Source: Thioalkalivibrio nitratireducens DSM 14787 | GTDB taxonomy: Bacteria; Pseudomonadota; Gammaproteobacteria; Ectothiorhodospirales; Ectothiorhodospiraceae | Assembly (NCBI RefSeq): GCF_000321415.2 | Contig: NC_019902.2 | Coordinates: forward strand, 434,001 to 498,000 | DNA: 64,000 bases | Direction: 5' to 3' | Shown: positions 36,213-45,455 of the stretch, piece after piece | Position numbering within the stretch: position 1 is the first letter of the stretch | Layout: each line of letters begins with the position of its first letter | The notes under the pieces: model-generated | Seen by the model: only the letters and a program-made list of their open reading frames with translations | The model's database searches: none | What the model was told of the DNA's origin: nothing | Made by a program: the position numbers and the translations under genes

Positions 36213-37214
36213 TCAGTACCCGAGCAGGATCAGGTTCGACTGCCACGACAGCCACGCCGTCAGCGCCGCGAACAGCGCGAATCCCGCGCCAGCAGTGACC
36301 ACCAGCCGCGGTGCACCCTGCGCCAGCACCTGCTGCACGCCGTCGCGGCGCGCCAGCGCTGCGGCCAGGCCCAGGCCGAGACCCAGCGCGGTCGCGCCGA
36401 ACAGCGGCAGGTACAGGGCGTAGCCCACGTAGCCGTATTCGCGCTTCAGCAGGCAGAACGGACAGTGATGCAGCGGGTGCTCGTAGACGTAGAGCGACAC
36501 GAACGCGACGACGGCCGCGATCGCAACCGGAAAGGCCAGCGCCGAGAGTCCGCCGAACAGCACCAGGCCCCGCCGCCAGCGCAGATAGACCACGCCGGTC
36601 GCGAGCACCAGGCCGAGCACCCCGTAGAGCGCGACCATCGCGGGCAGCGCGGGCAGCCCGGCCATGTGCGCAGTCACCGACTCCGCGCCCTGGCTGAACA
36701 GACTGCCACAGCAGGAGGTGATCACGTCCGGTTCCAGGCGCAGGAAGAATGCGAGCTGTACCGCCGCGGCGGCCCCCGCGAGCGGCACGATCGCCAGCAG
36801 CAGCGCGTACTTCGCCCGGGTCAGCGGGTAGCTCGGTGCCCGCCCGTCGAGCCGGTGCAGCACCAGCCAGGCGGCGGCGAGGAAGAACAGCAGGATCCGC
36901 AGCCACAGCGCGGGGAAACCCCAGGCGTTCGCGTTCAGCGTGCCCACCGCGCACATCGCGCCGACGATCTGCAACGCCATCCGGTCGACGGTATGCACGA
37001 ACAGCGGCAGCACCGCCAGCTGCGCGAGGAACACCAGGCCCAGCGCGGTGCCTATCAGGAACGTGCGCTTCTCCAGCCGCAGCTGCCGCGCGTGCCCGCT
37101 GGACAGATCCCAGTGACGCAGCACCTCGGCCGCGAACACGGCCGCCGGCACCAGCAGCAACAGGGTCAGCACGTCCGCCAGTATCAGCGCCAGGATCGGT
37201 GCCTGGACCATCAT
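36213..37214 (-). CDS. Polytopic membrane protein with CC and HHCPFC motifs, function unknown
   Basis: I do not recognise a named family. The 333-residue protein has about eight hydrophobic segments, the first at residues 5-29 (ILALILADVLTLLLLVPAAV). Two cysteine features stand out: a CC pair in DVITSCCGSLFSQG (about 168) and HHCPFCLLKREYGYVGY (about 258), the latter placed at a membrane edge. Such paired cysteines in helical proteins suggest metal binding or disulfide exchange, as in DsbB/VKOR, but the overall sequence is not recognisably either. It overlaps the ATPase gene (ATGA), so a link to that ABC transporter is likely. Confidence 0.75.
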   Translation of the reverse strand: MMVQAPILALILADVLTLLLLVPAAVFAAEVLRHWDLSSGHARQLRLEKRTFLIGTALGLVFLAQLAVLPLFVHTVDRMALQIVGAMCAVGTLNANAWGFPALWLRILLFFLAAAWLVLHRLDGRAPSYPLTRAKYALLLAIVPLAGAAAAVQLAFFLRLEPDVITSCCGSLFSQGAESVTAHMAGLPALPAMVALYGVLGLVLATGVVYLRWRRGLVLFGGLSALAFPVAIAAVVAFVSLYVYEHPLHHCPFCLLKREYGYVGYALYLPLFGATALGLGLGLAAALARRDGVQQVLAQGAPRLVVTAGAGFALFAALTAWLSWQSNLILLGY

Positions 37215-37918
37215 CGCGGCTCCGCCCGGCGCGCGCGGTCCGCGATCACCCGGCCGTCGCGCAGCTCGATCACGCGATCCACGATCGCCGCCTCGCGCAC
37301 CAATGGGTCGTGGCTGCTCAGCAATAGCGTGCGCCCCTCGTCGCGAAGCGCGGCGACGATCTCCAGAAAGGCCCGCGACAGCGCCGAGTCCAGGTTCGCG
37401 GTGGGTTCGTCTGCGATCAGCACCGGCGGGTCGTTGATCAGCGCGCGGGCGATGGCGGTGCGCTGCGCCTCGCCCCCGGACAGCGACTCGACGTGTGCCT
37501 CGGAACGGTGCTCCAGTCCGAGCCGCTCGAGCAGTTCCAGCGCGCGGCGCTGCAGGGGCCGGCGCGGGGTGCCCAGCGGGTAGGCGGGCAGCATCACGTT
37601 TTCCAGCACCGGCAGGCCGCGAATCAGGTTGAAGCGCTGGAACACGAAGCCGAAGGTCCGGCGGCGCAACGCCGCCCGAAACGGCTCCGGCAGGCCGGAA
37701 ATGTCGCGGCCGTCGAGGCGCACGCGCCCCTCGGTGGGCCGCGCGAGGCAGCCGATCAGGGTCAGTAACGTCGTTTTCCCGGAGCCGCTCGGACCCGCCA
37801 CTACCGTGACTCCGCCGGCCGGCAGCGACAGGTCGACCCCGTCCACCGCCCAGAACGCGTTCGAGCGGTCTTCGTTGAACGCCTTGCGCACCCCGGCCAG
37901 TTCGACCCGAGCGGTCAC
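37211..37918 (-). CDS. LolD/MacB-type ABC transporter ATP-binding protein
   Basis: A 235-residue ATPase of the LolD/MacB/FtsE group. Walker A is VAGPSGSGKTTLL, the Q-loop FVFQRFNLIRGLPVLENVMLP, the signature LSGGEAQRTAIARAL and Walker B VLIADEPTANLD, with the switch His in LLSSHDP. The start is GTG at 37918, overlapping the permease stop (GTGA). It pairs with the FtsX-type permease next door. The substrate is unknown; MacB-type transporters act by mechanotransmission on periplasmic partners rather than by ordinary import. Confidence 0.93.
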   Translation of the reverse strand: MTARVELAGVRKAFNEDRSNAFWAVDGVDLSLPAGGVTVVAGPSGSGKTTLLTLIGCLARPTEGRVRLDGRDISGLPEPFRAALRRRTFGFVFQRFNLIRGLPVLENVMLPAYPLGTPRRPLQRRALELLERLGLEHRSEAHVESLSGGEAQRTAIARALINDPPVLIADEPTANLDSALSRAFLEIVAALRDEGRTLLLSSHDPLVREAAIVDRVIELRDGRVIADRARRAEPR

Positions 37919-39057
37919 CGCATCACCTCGTCGGGATCGGTGACGGCCGCGCGCCAGACGGGTACCAGCGTGGCCACCAGGTACGGGAACACAGTCAGGA
38001 AGAACAGCGTCAGCAGCTGCGTGGCACTGACCGTCGGCGTCAGCCGGAAGTCCGGATAGAGCACCGACCAGCCCTGCATCACCGGCGCCAGCAGCGGTGC
38101 GGACAGCCCGAACACGTGCCAGTACGCCGCGGTCGTCCCGAGCAGGAACGCCAGCAGCGAGATCAGCGCACCCTCCCAGAGCTTCATCTGCAGTACGTCG
38201 CTGGTTTCCCAGCCGATGGCTTTCAGGATGCCGATCTCGCGGCGTTCATCCGCCGACAGTCCCGAGGCCTTCTCCCAGGCCAGGATCGCGAACGCGAGCA
38301 GGGCGCCGGAAAGCGGCAGCAGCACGAGTGCCGAGCGCCAGTCGAACACCGCGTCGTAGGTGCGCAGGATCTCGTCGCGCAGGATCGGCCGGCTGTCCGG
38401 AAGCGCTTCCAGCACCTTCTCGGCGACCGTCTGGACCTCGCGTGGGTTCGGGACGTGCAGCGCGAGGTCGGTATGCCGGTCCTCGGGGATCCCGAACAGG
38501 CGCCGGAAATCCTTCTCCGCGACCAGCAGCAGGTCGGCGCTGGCGAGCGTGGACGCCTGCGGCAGAACCGCGTCGATCCGGAAGGCCGTCAGTGCGCCGT
38601 CGTGGCCGCGGAAGCTCAGCATGTCGCCGGCGGAGGCCCCGCGGGCGCGTGCCAGTGCCGGGCCGATCACCGCGGTGCCCGGCTCGAGATCGCGGTCCGG
38701 CGGCACCATCAGAGTGTAGTTGGCGCGCACCGCGGCGTCGTAGTGGTAGCCCCAGAGCCGCGGCTGCACCTCCCGGACTCCGCGGATCCCGGTCAGCGCC
38801 GCCGTGTGCCCGCCGGGGATCAGGTCGTGGCGGCCGGCGATCATGCGCTGCACCACGATCTCCGGTGCCTCGGCCAGTAACAGGCCCGCCTCGTGTTTCA
38901 GCGCGCTGGTGTAGAACAGTACCGACGCCAGCACGAAGACCATACCGCCGTAGACGGCGAGCAGCCCCAGGTTGCGCGCACGGCGCCGTGCCATCGCGGC
39001 TACGGTGTAGTCGGCCAGGTAACGCTGCCGCGCCAGAACGCCGCCGCGCTCAGTCAT
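37915..39057 (-). CDS. FtsX-type ABC transporter permease
   Basis: A 380-residue permease with the MacB/FtsX layout: an N-terminal helix (about 30-50, LLAVYGGMVFVLASVLFYTS), a large periplasmic domain (about 55-250), and three C-terminal helices (LVLLPLSGALLAFAILAW, ALISLLAFLLGTTAAYW, LTLFFLTVFPYLVATLVP). ERREIGILKAIGW is the typical cytoplasmic coupling helix. Its ATG lies inside the end of the small upstream gene. Confidence 0.9.
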   Translation of the reverse strand: MTERGGVLARQRYLADYTVAAMARRRARNLGLLAVYGGMVFVLASVLFYTSALKHEAGLLLAEAPEIVVQRMIAGRHDLIPGGHTAALTGIRGVREVQPRLWGYHYDAAVRANYTLMVPPDRDLEPGTAVIGPALARARGASAGDMLSFRGHDGALTAFRIDAVLPQASTLASADLLLVAEKDFRRLFGIPEDRHTDLALHVPNPREVQTVAEKVLEALPDSRPILRDEILRTYDAVFDWRSALVLLPLSGALLAFAILAWEKASGLSADERREIGILKAIGWETSDVLQMKLWEGALISLLAFLLGTTAAYWHVFGLSAPLLAPVMQGWSVLYPDFRLTPTVSATQLLTLFFLTVFPYLVATLVPVWRAAVTDPDEVMR

Positions 39058-39367
39058 GGAGATGCCGCGGCGGCGGTAGCAGCGATCCGGACGGAAAATG
39101 TTCCAGCGCCATCGGGTGATCCCGGAACGCCGCGTGACGGTCGCCAAGCCCCAGGTGGCGCGTGTAGCGCGCCTCGGTGAACAGCGCCAGTCCGGTCAGG
39201 CCGAGATCGCGCACCAGCATTGGCGCGTGCTGCGTATGCGCTTCGGCCCGGGGCAGCGCCGCGTGCAGCAGCGAACCGGCCAGCGCCAGCGACGCGAGCA
39301 GCAAGACGATCAGTGCACGGTCCCCGGGACGGGACCGCGGTCGATGTCGCGGGGTGCCGGATGCCAC
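39050..39367 (-). CDS. Small single-helix membrane protein with GTG start
   Basis: A 105-residue protein not assigned to a named family. A single hydrophobic segment (LIVLLLASLALAGSLLHAAL, about 20-40) is followed by a periplasmic-like part with the distinctive motifs DLGLTGLALFTEARYTRH and HPMALEHFPSGSLLPPP. The start is taken as GTG at 39367 because AGGAG lies 9 bases upstream; no ATG fits. The stop overlaps the permease start by 8 bp, so the two are coupled. An overlapping frame (39054-39488) was judged a shadow because it is Arg/Ala-rich and lacks any such pattern. It is the first gene of the copper-type cluster. Confidence 0.7.
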   Translation of the reverse strand: MASGTPRHRPRSRPGDRALIVLLLASLALAGSLLHAALPRAEAHTQHAPMLVRDLGLTGLALFTEARYTRHLGLGDRHAAFRDHPMALEHFPSGSLLPPPRHLHD

Positions 39368-39475
39368 CGCCGGGTTCTCCTGGACCAGGTTCGCCCATGC
39401 ATAGGCAGCATTCGTGCCAGGGACGGGATCCGAGCGTGAAGCCGATCGGCGTCCGGGCCGGGCCGGAGGTCTGCT

Positions 39476-39502
39476 GCATTTGCCGCACTTTGCACCAAAT
39501 GC
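39476..39502. promoter_or_regulatory. Inverted repeat upstream of the NosL/ABC cluster
   Basis: Perfect 7-bp arms GCATTTG and CAAATGC with a 13-bp spacer, 109 bp before the first gene of the cluster and in the only sizeable non-coding stretch (188 bp) between it and tamB. It could be an operator, but its regulator is unknown. Confidence 0.4.
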
Positions 39503-39555
39503 ATCACCGGGTTTGGGGTGCGGGTGGCAGAACGCCGCGCCAGCCCGGGAGACGG

Positions 39556-42500
39556 TCAGCGCTCGATGCGGTAGATCAGGTCGACGCTCTGTCCGAGCGC
39601 ACTGGAGGTTGTCTCGACGCTCAGCGAGCGGGTCAGCTCGTAGCGCAGCATCACCTTGTAGGAATCGTCGAACAGCCCCATGCTGTAGCGCAGCAGCAGC
39701 CTCGGTGACAGATATTTCCCGATCGTCAGCGCGCTCTGGTCCAGGCCGGCGTCGGTGTCGAGCTCGACCTCGTCCAGCCCCAGTTCGCTCCCGAGCCGCT
39801 GCGTGATCAGCCCGCCCTGCTCCAGGCCCCAGGCCGCGGCGGCGCCGGCGATCAGGTTGCCGTCGGCCTGCGAAGCTCCCGAGAGCGGGCGTCCGGTCAG
39901 CAGGAAGGCCATCGCCTCGGTATCGTCCATCGGCGGTTCCGAGACGACCCGCGAACTCAGTTCGTCCGGTACACCGCCGATCTCCAGCCCGACGACCACG
40001 TCGTACGCGGGCACGCGACGTACCGCGCGAATGTCCAGTGCCGGGGTTTCCGGCGGACCCTGAAAGATCACCAGTCCGCGTTCCACCGTCAGGTCCTGCC
40101 CGTAGGCCTGGTAACTGCCCTCCGGAATGCGCACGTCGCCGAACATCTGCAGCGGCCGTCCCGGCACGTCGACCACGTCCAGATCGCCGGTGAAACGGGC
40201 GACCAGGCCGAACCCGTCGAAACGCACGTCGTCGCCGAGCACGATACGCACCTGGATGTCCATGGGTAACGCGTCCGTGTGCTCGGCCTCCTCGCCGATC
40301 ACGACCTCGTCGCGCGACACGCCGACCGACCCTGGTGGCAGGTCGGGTGGCAGGATCCGTGCCCAGGGCACTCGGACCTCGCCGCGCACCGTCAGCCGTT
40401 CCGGCCGGAAGCGCAGCGTCACGTCCGGGCTGACCCGGGCACGGATGTCGGGCCGGTTCACGGCCAGGAATCGCTCCCCGACCACCCGGATTTCCGCCTC
40501 CGGGCGCTGTCCCGCGAATCCCAGTTCGCCCTCGAGCTGCAGACTCTCGCCGCCGGATCGCAGCTCGCCGCTCAGACGCATCTCCTCCGCGGATACGACC
40601 TCGGCGACAAACTGCGGCAGTTCGAGGTCGAGACCCGCCTCCGGGATCAGCACCCCGGCGTCGCCGATGCGCAGGCTGCCCTGCACCAGCGGTGCGTCGA
40701 GTCGGCCCCCGAGTTCGAGATCGGCGTGCAGCCGGCCCCGCACGTTCTGGATCTCTGGCGAGAACGCCCCGATCCATTCCAGCGATTCCAGGCCCGCTTG
40801 AATCGCCCCGTCGATCCGGTGGCTGTCGCCCTCGGGCCTCATCTGCACGACTGCTCTGGCGATGCCGTCCTCCAGGAACGACAGGCCCAGGTCCGCCCGC
40901 AGATCCTGGTCATCGATCCGTGCCGACAGGCGCACATCCCGGTAGGGGATGATCTGCTCGCTGCCGTCGGGCAGCGTCAGGCGGATCTGCCCGTCCGTCG
41001 GCGTCACCGACAGCTCGCCGCGCGGCGTCGCGGCGGCATCCACCGCGGCCTCCAGCCGCGCGTTCAGCCGTCCCTCGATCGTCGTCGTCGGGGGCAGCAC
41101 CGGCTCCAGCCAGGCGAGATCGAGATCCTGAAGCGATAGTCGGCCCTGGCCGCCAACGGCGGCCGTCCAGTCGCCACTCAGGCAGATGTCTGCATTCGCG
41201 CGGACCAGGCACAGGTCGCCCAGGTTTGCCCGGGCCGGTCCGGCGGTGACCGGCACCGGCTGTCGCAACGCCCACCGCCCGGCCTGAGCCTGCTCGAGAT
41301 CCAGCTGCTCCAGCCGGCCGTTCCACAGTGCCTGTTGGAGGTCGTAGCCGCCGGCCGCGTGCAGCTGCAAGCGGCCCAGGTCGCCGGCCTCCACCGCGAG
41401 TTCCAGCCGGTGGTCGGAGGCCCGCCCGTCGGCATCCAGTTGCAGTTCGCGGACACGCTGTCCGCCGGCCCGGAGTTCCGCGAGGCGCAGTGACAATTCC
41501 GCCGGAGCCTCGGGGTCCAGCCCCGCGTCGAGCTGAAGATCCAGGCGCTCCAGCTGGAGGTCGTCGTAGCGCAGGGCATGGCCCTCGGCCCGGGCCGCGA
41601 TACGGGGGCTCTCGGGCGTGCCCGAGACCCGCGCATCGAGTTCGATGCGCCCGCCCAGGGCGGGCAGCAGGCGGTCGAGTTCCGGGGCGTTCAGGGCCAG
41701 TTCCAACGCCAGCACTTCGCCGAGATCGCCGCTCGCCGTCAGGCGGTTCGCGCCGACCCGCAGGTCCAGCGCGTCGACCCGAACCTGGGTGCCCGCAATC
41801 CCCGTGTTCGCCACCCCCTGCACCGGTTGGTCACGCAGTTCGCCGCGCAGTTCGCGCAGCTCCACCGTCGCCTCGACGACGCCGTCCGGTGGCAGCGTGC
41901 CTCGACTGTTCAGGTCCAGCGCCAGGCGGCCGGGCAGATCCGGGAACAGCACACCCGGATCGATGCCCTGGCCCGCGAGCCGCAGCTCCCATTCGATCCC
42001 GGCCCCGAAGCCGACCTGGCCGCGGACGTTCAGGTGGCCGTCCGCCGGCAGCGCGAGGTCGAACGTGCGGATCCGCACCCGGGTCTCGGAGAGTGCCAGA
42101 TCGGCGGTGGCCGACAGCGGCTGGCCATCGACGCGCGCCGCGAAGTCCTCCAGTGCCACGGTGGCAGCGAGCGCGCCGGTCTCCGGTGCGAAGCGCCCGT
42201 CGGCCCGCAGCCGCAGGCGCGGCAGCGCCAGTTCGCGCTCCGGCATCAGGAACCCCAGATCGAGCGCGTCGGCGGCCAGCGCCAGGTGGAACGGAATCTC
42301 CGCGCCCAGGGTCGCGTCTCCGTCGAGCCGGATCCGGCCATCGGTGCCCAGATGCAGTAGCAGATCGTCGATCCGGGCCTGTCCCTGCGCGACCGCCACG
42401 CGGCCCGAGCCGGCCAGCGGCTGCCCGTCGACTTGCGCCAGCAGCTCGCGGATTTCCACCGTGGCCGACATCGTCTGCAGCAGGCGCTCCAGTTCTGCCT

Positions 42501-43680
42501 CGCCTTCGCGCGGCAGGCGGCCCGAGGTCGCCAGCTGCAGCGACTCCACATCGGCATCCAGGTCAAGCCCCAGCGCTTCGCCCGCCAGGTCGCGCAGCCC
42601 GGCGTCCAGGGTCCAGGCCAGCGCGTCGGCAAAATCTACCCGCCCGCGCGCCTCCAGCTGGCCCGCGACACTGCTGACCGCGAGTTCCAGGATTTCCGCG
42701 TGCTGCAGCGAGCCTTCGATCGCGGTGTTCAGCGTGGCTACCGGCAGTGCGCCCCATTGCACGGCAGTCGCGAGCCGTGCGTCCCAGGCGTCGAGTTGAC
42801 CTTGTAGCCGGAGTTCGCCGGCCTCGACCTGCGCCGCTTCGGCATTCAGCCGGTAGTGGAAGGGCTCCCAACGATTCTGCAGGTCGAACCGGGGCGTGCC
42901 CAGCAGGTCTTGCACCACCAGGTCCGTCTCCATCACGGCCCCCGCCTGCAGGCTGTGCCGTAGCTGCAGGCGTTCGCGCAGATCGCCGGCGACCGTCAGG
43001 CGGCCCTCGGCCCGCTCGGCCTGCAATCCCAGCGCAACGGCTTCCGGCAGGTCGACCCGCCAGCGCCCCTCGAGAGACAGCGGCCAGGCGCCCGCCGGCT
43101 GCACCCCGGCGTCCAGCCAGACCTCGGTGCCCGGCAGCGCCAGTTCCAGATCGGCCAGTTGCAGACCGTCGGCATCCGCGTCCAGCCGCAGCGCGAGGCG
43201 ATCGATCTCCAGCAGGGTCGCGCCTTCCTGGCGCAGCTCGACGTCGGCCAGGCGGAAACGGTCGACCTGCACGCGCACCGGGAGGTCGACGGATTCGGGG
43301 AGTTCCGGTGTTGCAGTGGGCTCCGGCCGTTCGGGATCCGCCTCCGGCAGGTCCACCACCAGGCCGGCGAGGTCGAGGTCGCGAACACGGACGGTCAGTC
43401 GCAGCAGCGCCAGCGCGTCGAGTTCGATACGCCCGGAAGTCAACTCAACCCGGGTTCCGGCCGCGTCCACGGCCAGGTCGCCCAGCGTCAGCCCGCGGAA
43501 CAGCGTGCCCTCGACGCGGGCGGCCCGGAACTCCATCGGCGCATGGCGCTCGGCCTGTGCAAACAGCCAGCGAGTGCCGTCCTCGGTGGCGATCAGTGCC
43601 ACCGCGCCGGCGACGGCGAGCAGGGCCAGGATCAGTACCCAGCCCAGCAGGCCGAACAGCAGGCGCAGACTCCGAATCAC
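39556..43680 (-). CDS. tamB: Translocation and assembly module subunit TamB
   Basis: TamB is an inner-membrane-anchored AsmA-like protein that spans the periplasm and works with TamA in outer-membrane protein or lipid transport. The 1374-residue protein has an N-terminal helix (LLGWVLILALLAVAGAVALI), a very long repetitive beta-rich region, and a C-terminal DUF490/TamB domain (PAYDVVVGLEIGGVPDELSSR, EAMAFLLTGRPLSGA, VELDTDAGLDQSALTIGKYLS). The start is GTG at 43680, overlapping the tamA stop. Confidence 0.93.
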   Translation of the reverse strand: MIRSLRLLFGLLGWVLILALLAVAGAVALIATEDGTRWLFAQAERHAPMEFRAARVEGTLFRGLTLGDLAVDAAGTRVELTSGRIELDALALLRLTVRVRDLDLAGLVVDLPEADPERPEPTATPELPESVDLPVRVQVDRFRLADVELRQEGATLLEIDRLALRLDADADGLQLADLELALPGTEVWLDAGVQPAGAWPLSLEGRWRVDLPEAVALGLQAERAEGRLTVAGDLRERLQLRHSLQAGAVMETDLVVQDLLGTPRFDLQNRWEPFHYRLNAEAAQVEAGELRLQGQLDAWDARLATAVQWGALPVATLNTAIEGSLQHAEILELAVSSVAGQLEARGRVDFADALAWTLDAGLRDLAGEALGLDLDADVESLQLATSGRLPREGEAELERLLQTMSATVEIRELLAQVDGQPLAGSGRVAVAQGQARIDDLLLHLGTDGRIRLDGDATLGAEIPFHLALAADALDLGFLMPERELALPRLRLRADGRFAPETGALAATVALEDFAARVDGQPLSATADLALSETRVRIRTFDLALPADGHLNVRGQVGFGAGIEWELRLAGQGIDPGVLFPDLPGRLALDLNSRGTLPPDGVVEATVELRELRGELRDQPVQGVANTGIAGTQVRVDALDLRVGANRLTASGDLGEVLALELALNAPELDRLLPALGGRIELDARVSGTPESPRIAARAEGHALRYDDLQLERLDLQLDAGLDPEAPAELSLRLAELRAGGQRVRELQLDADGRASDHRLELAVEAGDLGRLQLHAAGGYDLQQALWNGRLEQLDLEQAQAGRWALRQPVPVTAGPARANLGDLCLVRANADICLSGDWTAAVGGQGRLSLQDLDLAWLEPVLPPTTTIEGRLNARLEAAVDAAATPRGELSVTPTDGQIRLTLPDGSEQIIPYRDVRLSARIDDQDLRADLGLSFLEDGIARAVVQMRPEGDSHRIDGAIQAGLESLEWIGAFSPEIQNVRGRLHADLELGGRLDAPLVQGSLRIGDAGVLIPEAGLDLELPQFVAEVVSAEEMRLSGELRSGGESLQLEGELGFAGQRPEAEIRVVGERFLAVNRPDIRARVSPDVTLRFRPERLTVRGEVRVPWARILPPDLPPGSVGVSRDEVVIGEEAEHTDALPMDIQVRIVLGDDVRFDGFGLVARFTGDLDVVDVPGRPLQMFGDVRIPEGSYQAYGQDLTVERGLVIFQGPPETPALDIRAVRRVPAYDVVVGLEIGGVPDELSSRVVSEPPMDDTEAMAFLLTGRPLSGASQADGNLIAGAAAAWGLEQGGLITQRLGSELGLDEVELDTDAGLDQSALTIGKYLSPRLLLRYSMGLFDDSYKVMLRYELTRSLSVETTSSALGQSVDLIYRIER

Positions 43681-45455
43681 AGATCCGGTCCCATCGTGAA
43701 GTGGATCCGGAAACTGTCCGGGGAATCGGGGGCGTGGGCCAGATCCACCCGGATCGGCCCCACCGGCGAGCGCCAGCGCACTCCGGCGCCGAAGCCCAGT
43801 TTCAGATCGTAGTCGTCGAAGCTGTCGAAGGCGTTGCCGGCATCGAGGAACACCGCGCCGCCCCAGGGACCGTCGCCGAACGGGTGGTCGTACTCGACGC
43901 TGCCGACCAGCAGGTGGCGGCCGCCAATGATGCGTCCTTCGTCATCCTGCGGCCCCAGTTTCTGGAATCCGAAGCCGCGTACGCTGGTGTCGCCGCCCGC
44001 AAAGAAGCGCAGCGATTTCGGCATCTCCTGCACATCGTCGCTGTAGGTCAGCCCCGCGTCACCCCGCAGGATCATCCGGCCCGCCCCTAGACCCCGGATG
44101 TATTTCGCGCTGCCCCGTGCCTGCAGGAAGCTGATACTGGAGGCGAGGCTCTCGTGCGCGCCCTGGCCCAGCAGTTCCACGCGGTAGCCGTTGCGCGGAA
44201 ACAGCGGGTCGTCCGACTCGGATCGGTTCACGCGGTAGGAGGGCAACAGCATCTGCGTCGTATCACTGACCCCGCCAACGGTGAATTCCTCATACTCGTA
44301 GCGGATGCCCTCGGTGGTCTGCCATCCGGAGGCGTGCTGGCGCACCCGGCTCGCGCCGATCTGGGCCCGGTCGGATCGGGTGCCGGCGGTGTCCTCGGTA
44401 CGGTAGGTGGCGAACAGGCTCAAGTGTTCCCGTAGCGGATCCCGTAGCGGGATGTCGTAATTGAAGCCGATCCCGGATCGCTTGGTCGAGGCTTCGAGCT
44501 CCGCGTGGTAGCGATGTCCCCGGCGGTTGGCGTAGCGACGGTCCATCGCCAGGCCCAGGCGCGGGCCGGTATCGGTGGAGAAGCCCAGCCGGGCCTCGTA
44601 GGCCGTGCGCTTGCGGGTGCCGACTTCGGCGGTGATCGGCACCTCGCGGTCGACCGCGTCATCGACGCGTGGCCGGACCCGTACCGACTCGAAGTACCCG
44701 CTGTCGCTCAGGTTGCGTTGCAGCGCGATCAGCTGCCCCGAGCTGTAAGGCGCGCCGGTCTCGAACGGGTACAGACGCTCGACGAACTCCGGACGCAGGA
44801 TGTCCTGCTCGAGCGTGATCGGCCCGAAGCGGTAACGGGGCCCGCTGTCCATGTGCAGGACCACTTGCGCCACGTTGGCCTCTGGATCCACCCGCAACTG
44901 GCTCGTCGTCAGTTCGGCGTCGAAGTAGCCCCGGTCGGCCGCGGCCCGGATCAGGCGGGAGCGCAGGCGATCGTAGTGGTCGTGACGCAACCGATCGCCG
45001 ACCGCGATCCCGGGCGCGGTGGCGATGGCGACGAACGCTGGGTCTTCCGCGCCCTCACCGGTGACCTGTACGTCGACTGCCGCGATCCGGGCGACCGGAC
45101 CGGGATCCAGCTGCAGCTCGAGGTTCCAGCATTCCTCGGTACGGGCGACGATCAGTTCCAGTTGCGGCTGGTAGTGACCCAGCGCCCGCAGTGCCTGGCG
45201 CACCCGGTCACCCGCATCGCGGATGACCCCGCGTTCGCGGAACTCGGGAAGCTCGCAGCTGTAGCGGGTCATCGGCAGGAACGCGCGGATGTTATCCCGC
45301 TGCTCGGTGGTGCCGCCGTCGATCCGAAGTTCCGGTATGCCCTGCGCGTCCGCGGCGCCGGAGCCCAGCGACAGAGACAGCAGCACCGCGGGAAGCCATG
45401 CCGGCCGGGAGGTCTGCCAGCAGGGGCGTTGCCGATTCGATTGGAGAGCCGTCAT
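43677..45455 (-). CDS. tamA: Translocation and assembly module subunit TamA
   Basis: TamA is an Omp85-family outer-membrane protein that partners TamB. The 592-residue protein has a signal peptide (about 1-37, ending GAADAQG), three POTRA-like domains (residues about 40-290), and a 16-strand barrel with TEVGTRK-type strand starts, the SLRFFAGGDTSVRGFGFQKL L6-loop motif and a final barrel strand FRIHFTMGPDL. The ATG at 45455 has AGGA about 7 bases upstream and gives the expected signal peptide. The order tamA-tamB with a 4-bp overlap is standard. Confidence 0.93.
   Translation of the reverse strand: MTALQSNRQRPCWQTSRPAWLPAVLLSLSLGSGAADAQGIPELRIDGGTTEQRDNIRAFLPMTRYSCELPEFRERGVIRDAGDRVRQALRALGHYQPQLELIVARTEECWNLELQLDPGPVARIAAVDVQVTGEGAEDPAFVAIATAPGIAVGDRLRHDHYDRLRSRLIRAAADRGYFDAELTTSQLRVDPEANVAQVVLHMDSGPRYRFGPITLEQDILRPEFVERLYPFETGAPYSSGQLIALQRNLSDSGYFESVRVRPRVDDAVDREVPITAEVGTRKRTAYEARLGFSTDTGPRLGLAMDRRYANRRGHRYHAELEASTKRSGIGFNYDIPLRDPLREHLSLFATYRTEDTAGTRSDRAQIGASRVRQHASGWQTTEGIRYEYEEFTVGGVSDTTQMLLPSYRVNRSESDDPLFPRNGYRVELLGQGAHESLASSISFLQARGSAKYIRGLGAGRMILRGDAGLTYSDDVQEMPKSLRFFAGGDTSVRGFGFQKLGPQDDEGRIIGGRHLLVGSVEYDHPFGDGPWGGAVFLDAGNAFDSFDDYDLKLGFGAGVRWRSPVGPIRVDLAHAPDSPDSFRIHFTMGPDL

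Noticed and set aside
39054..39488. 144-codon frame at the head of the NosL/ABC cluster
   Set aside because: Arg/Ala/Gly-rich without hydrophobic or family pattern; the overlapping frame 39050-39367 has a helix, motif and better ribosome-binding site.
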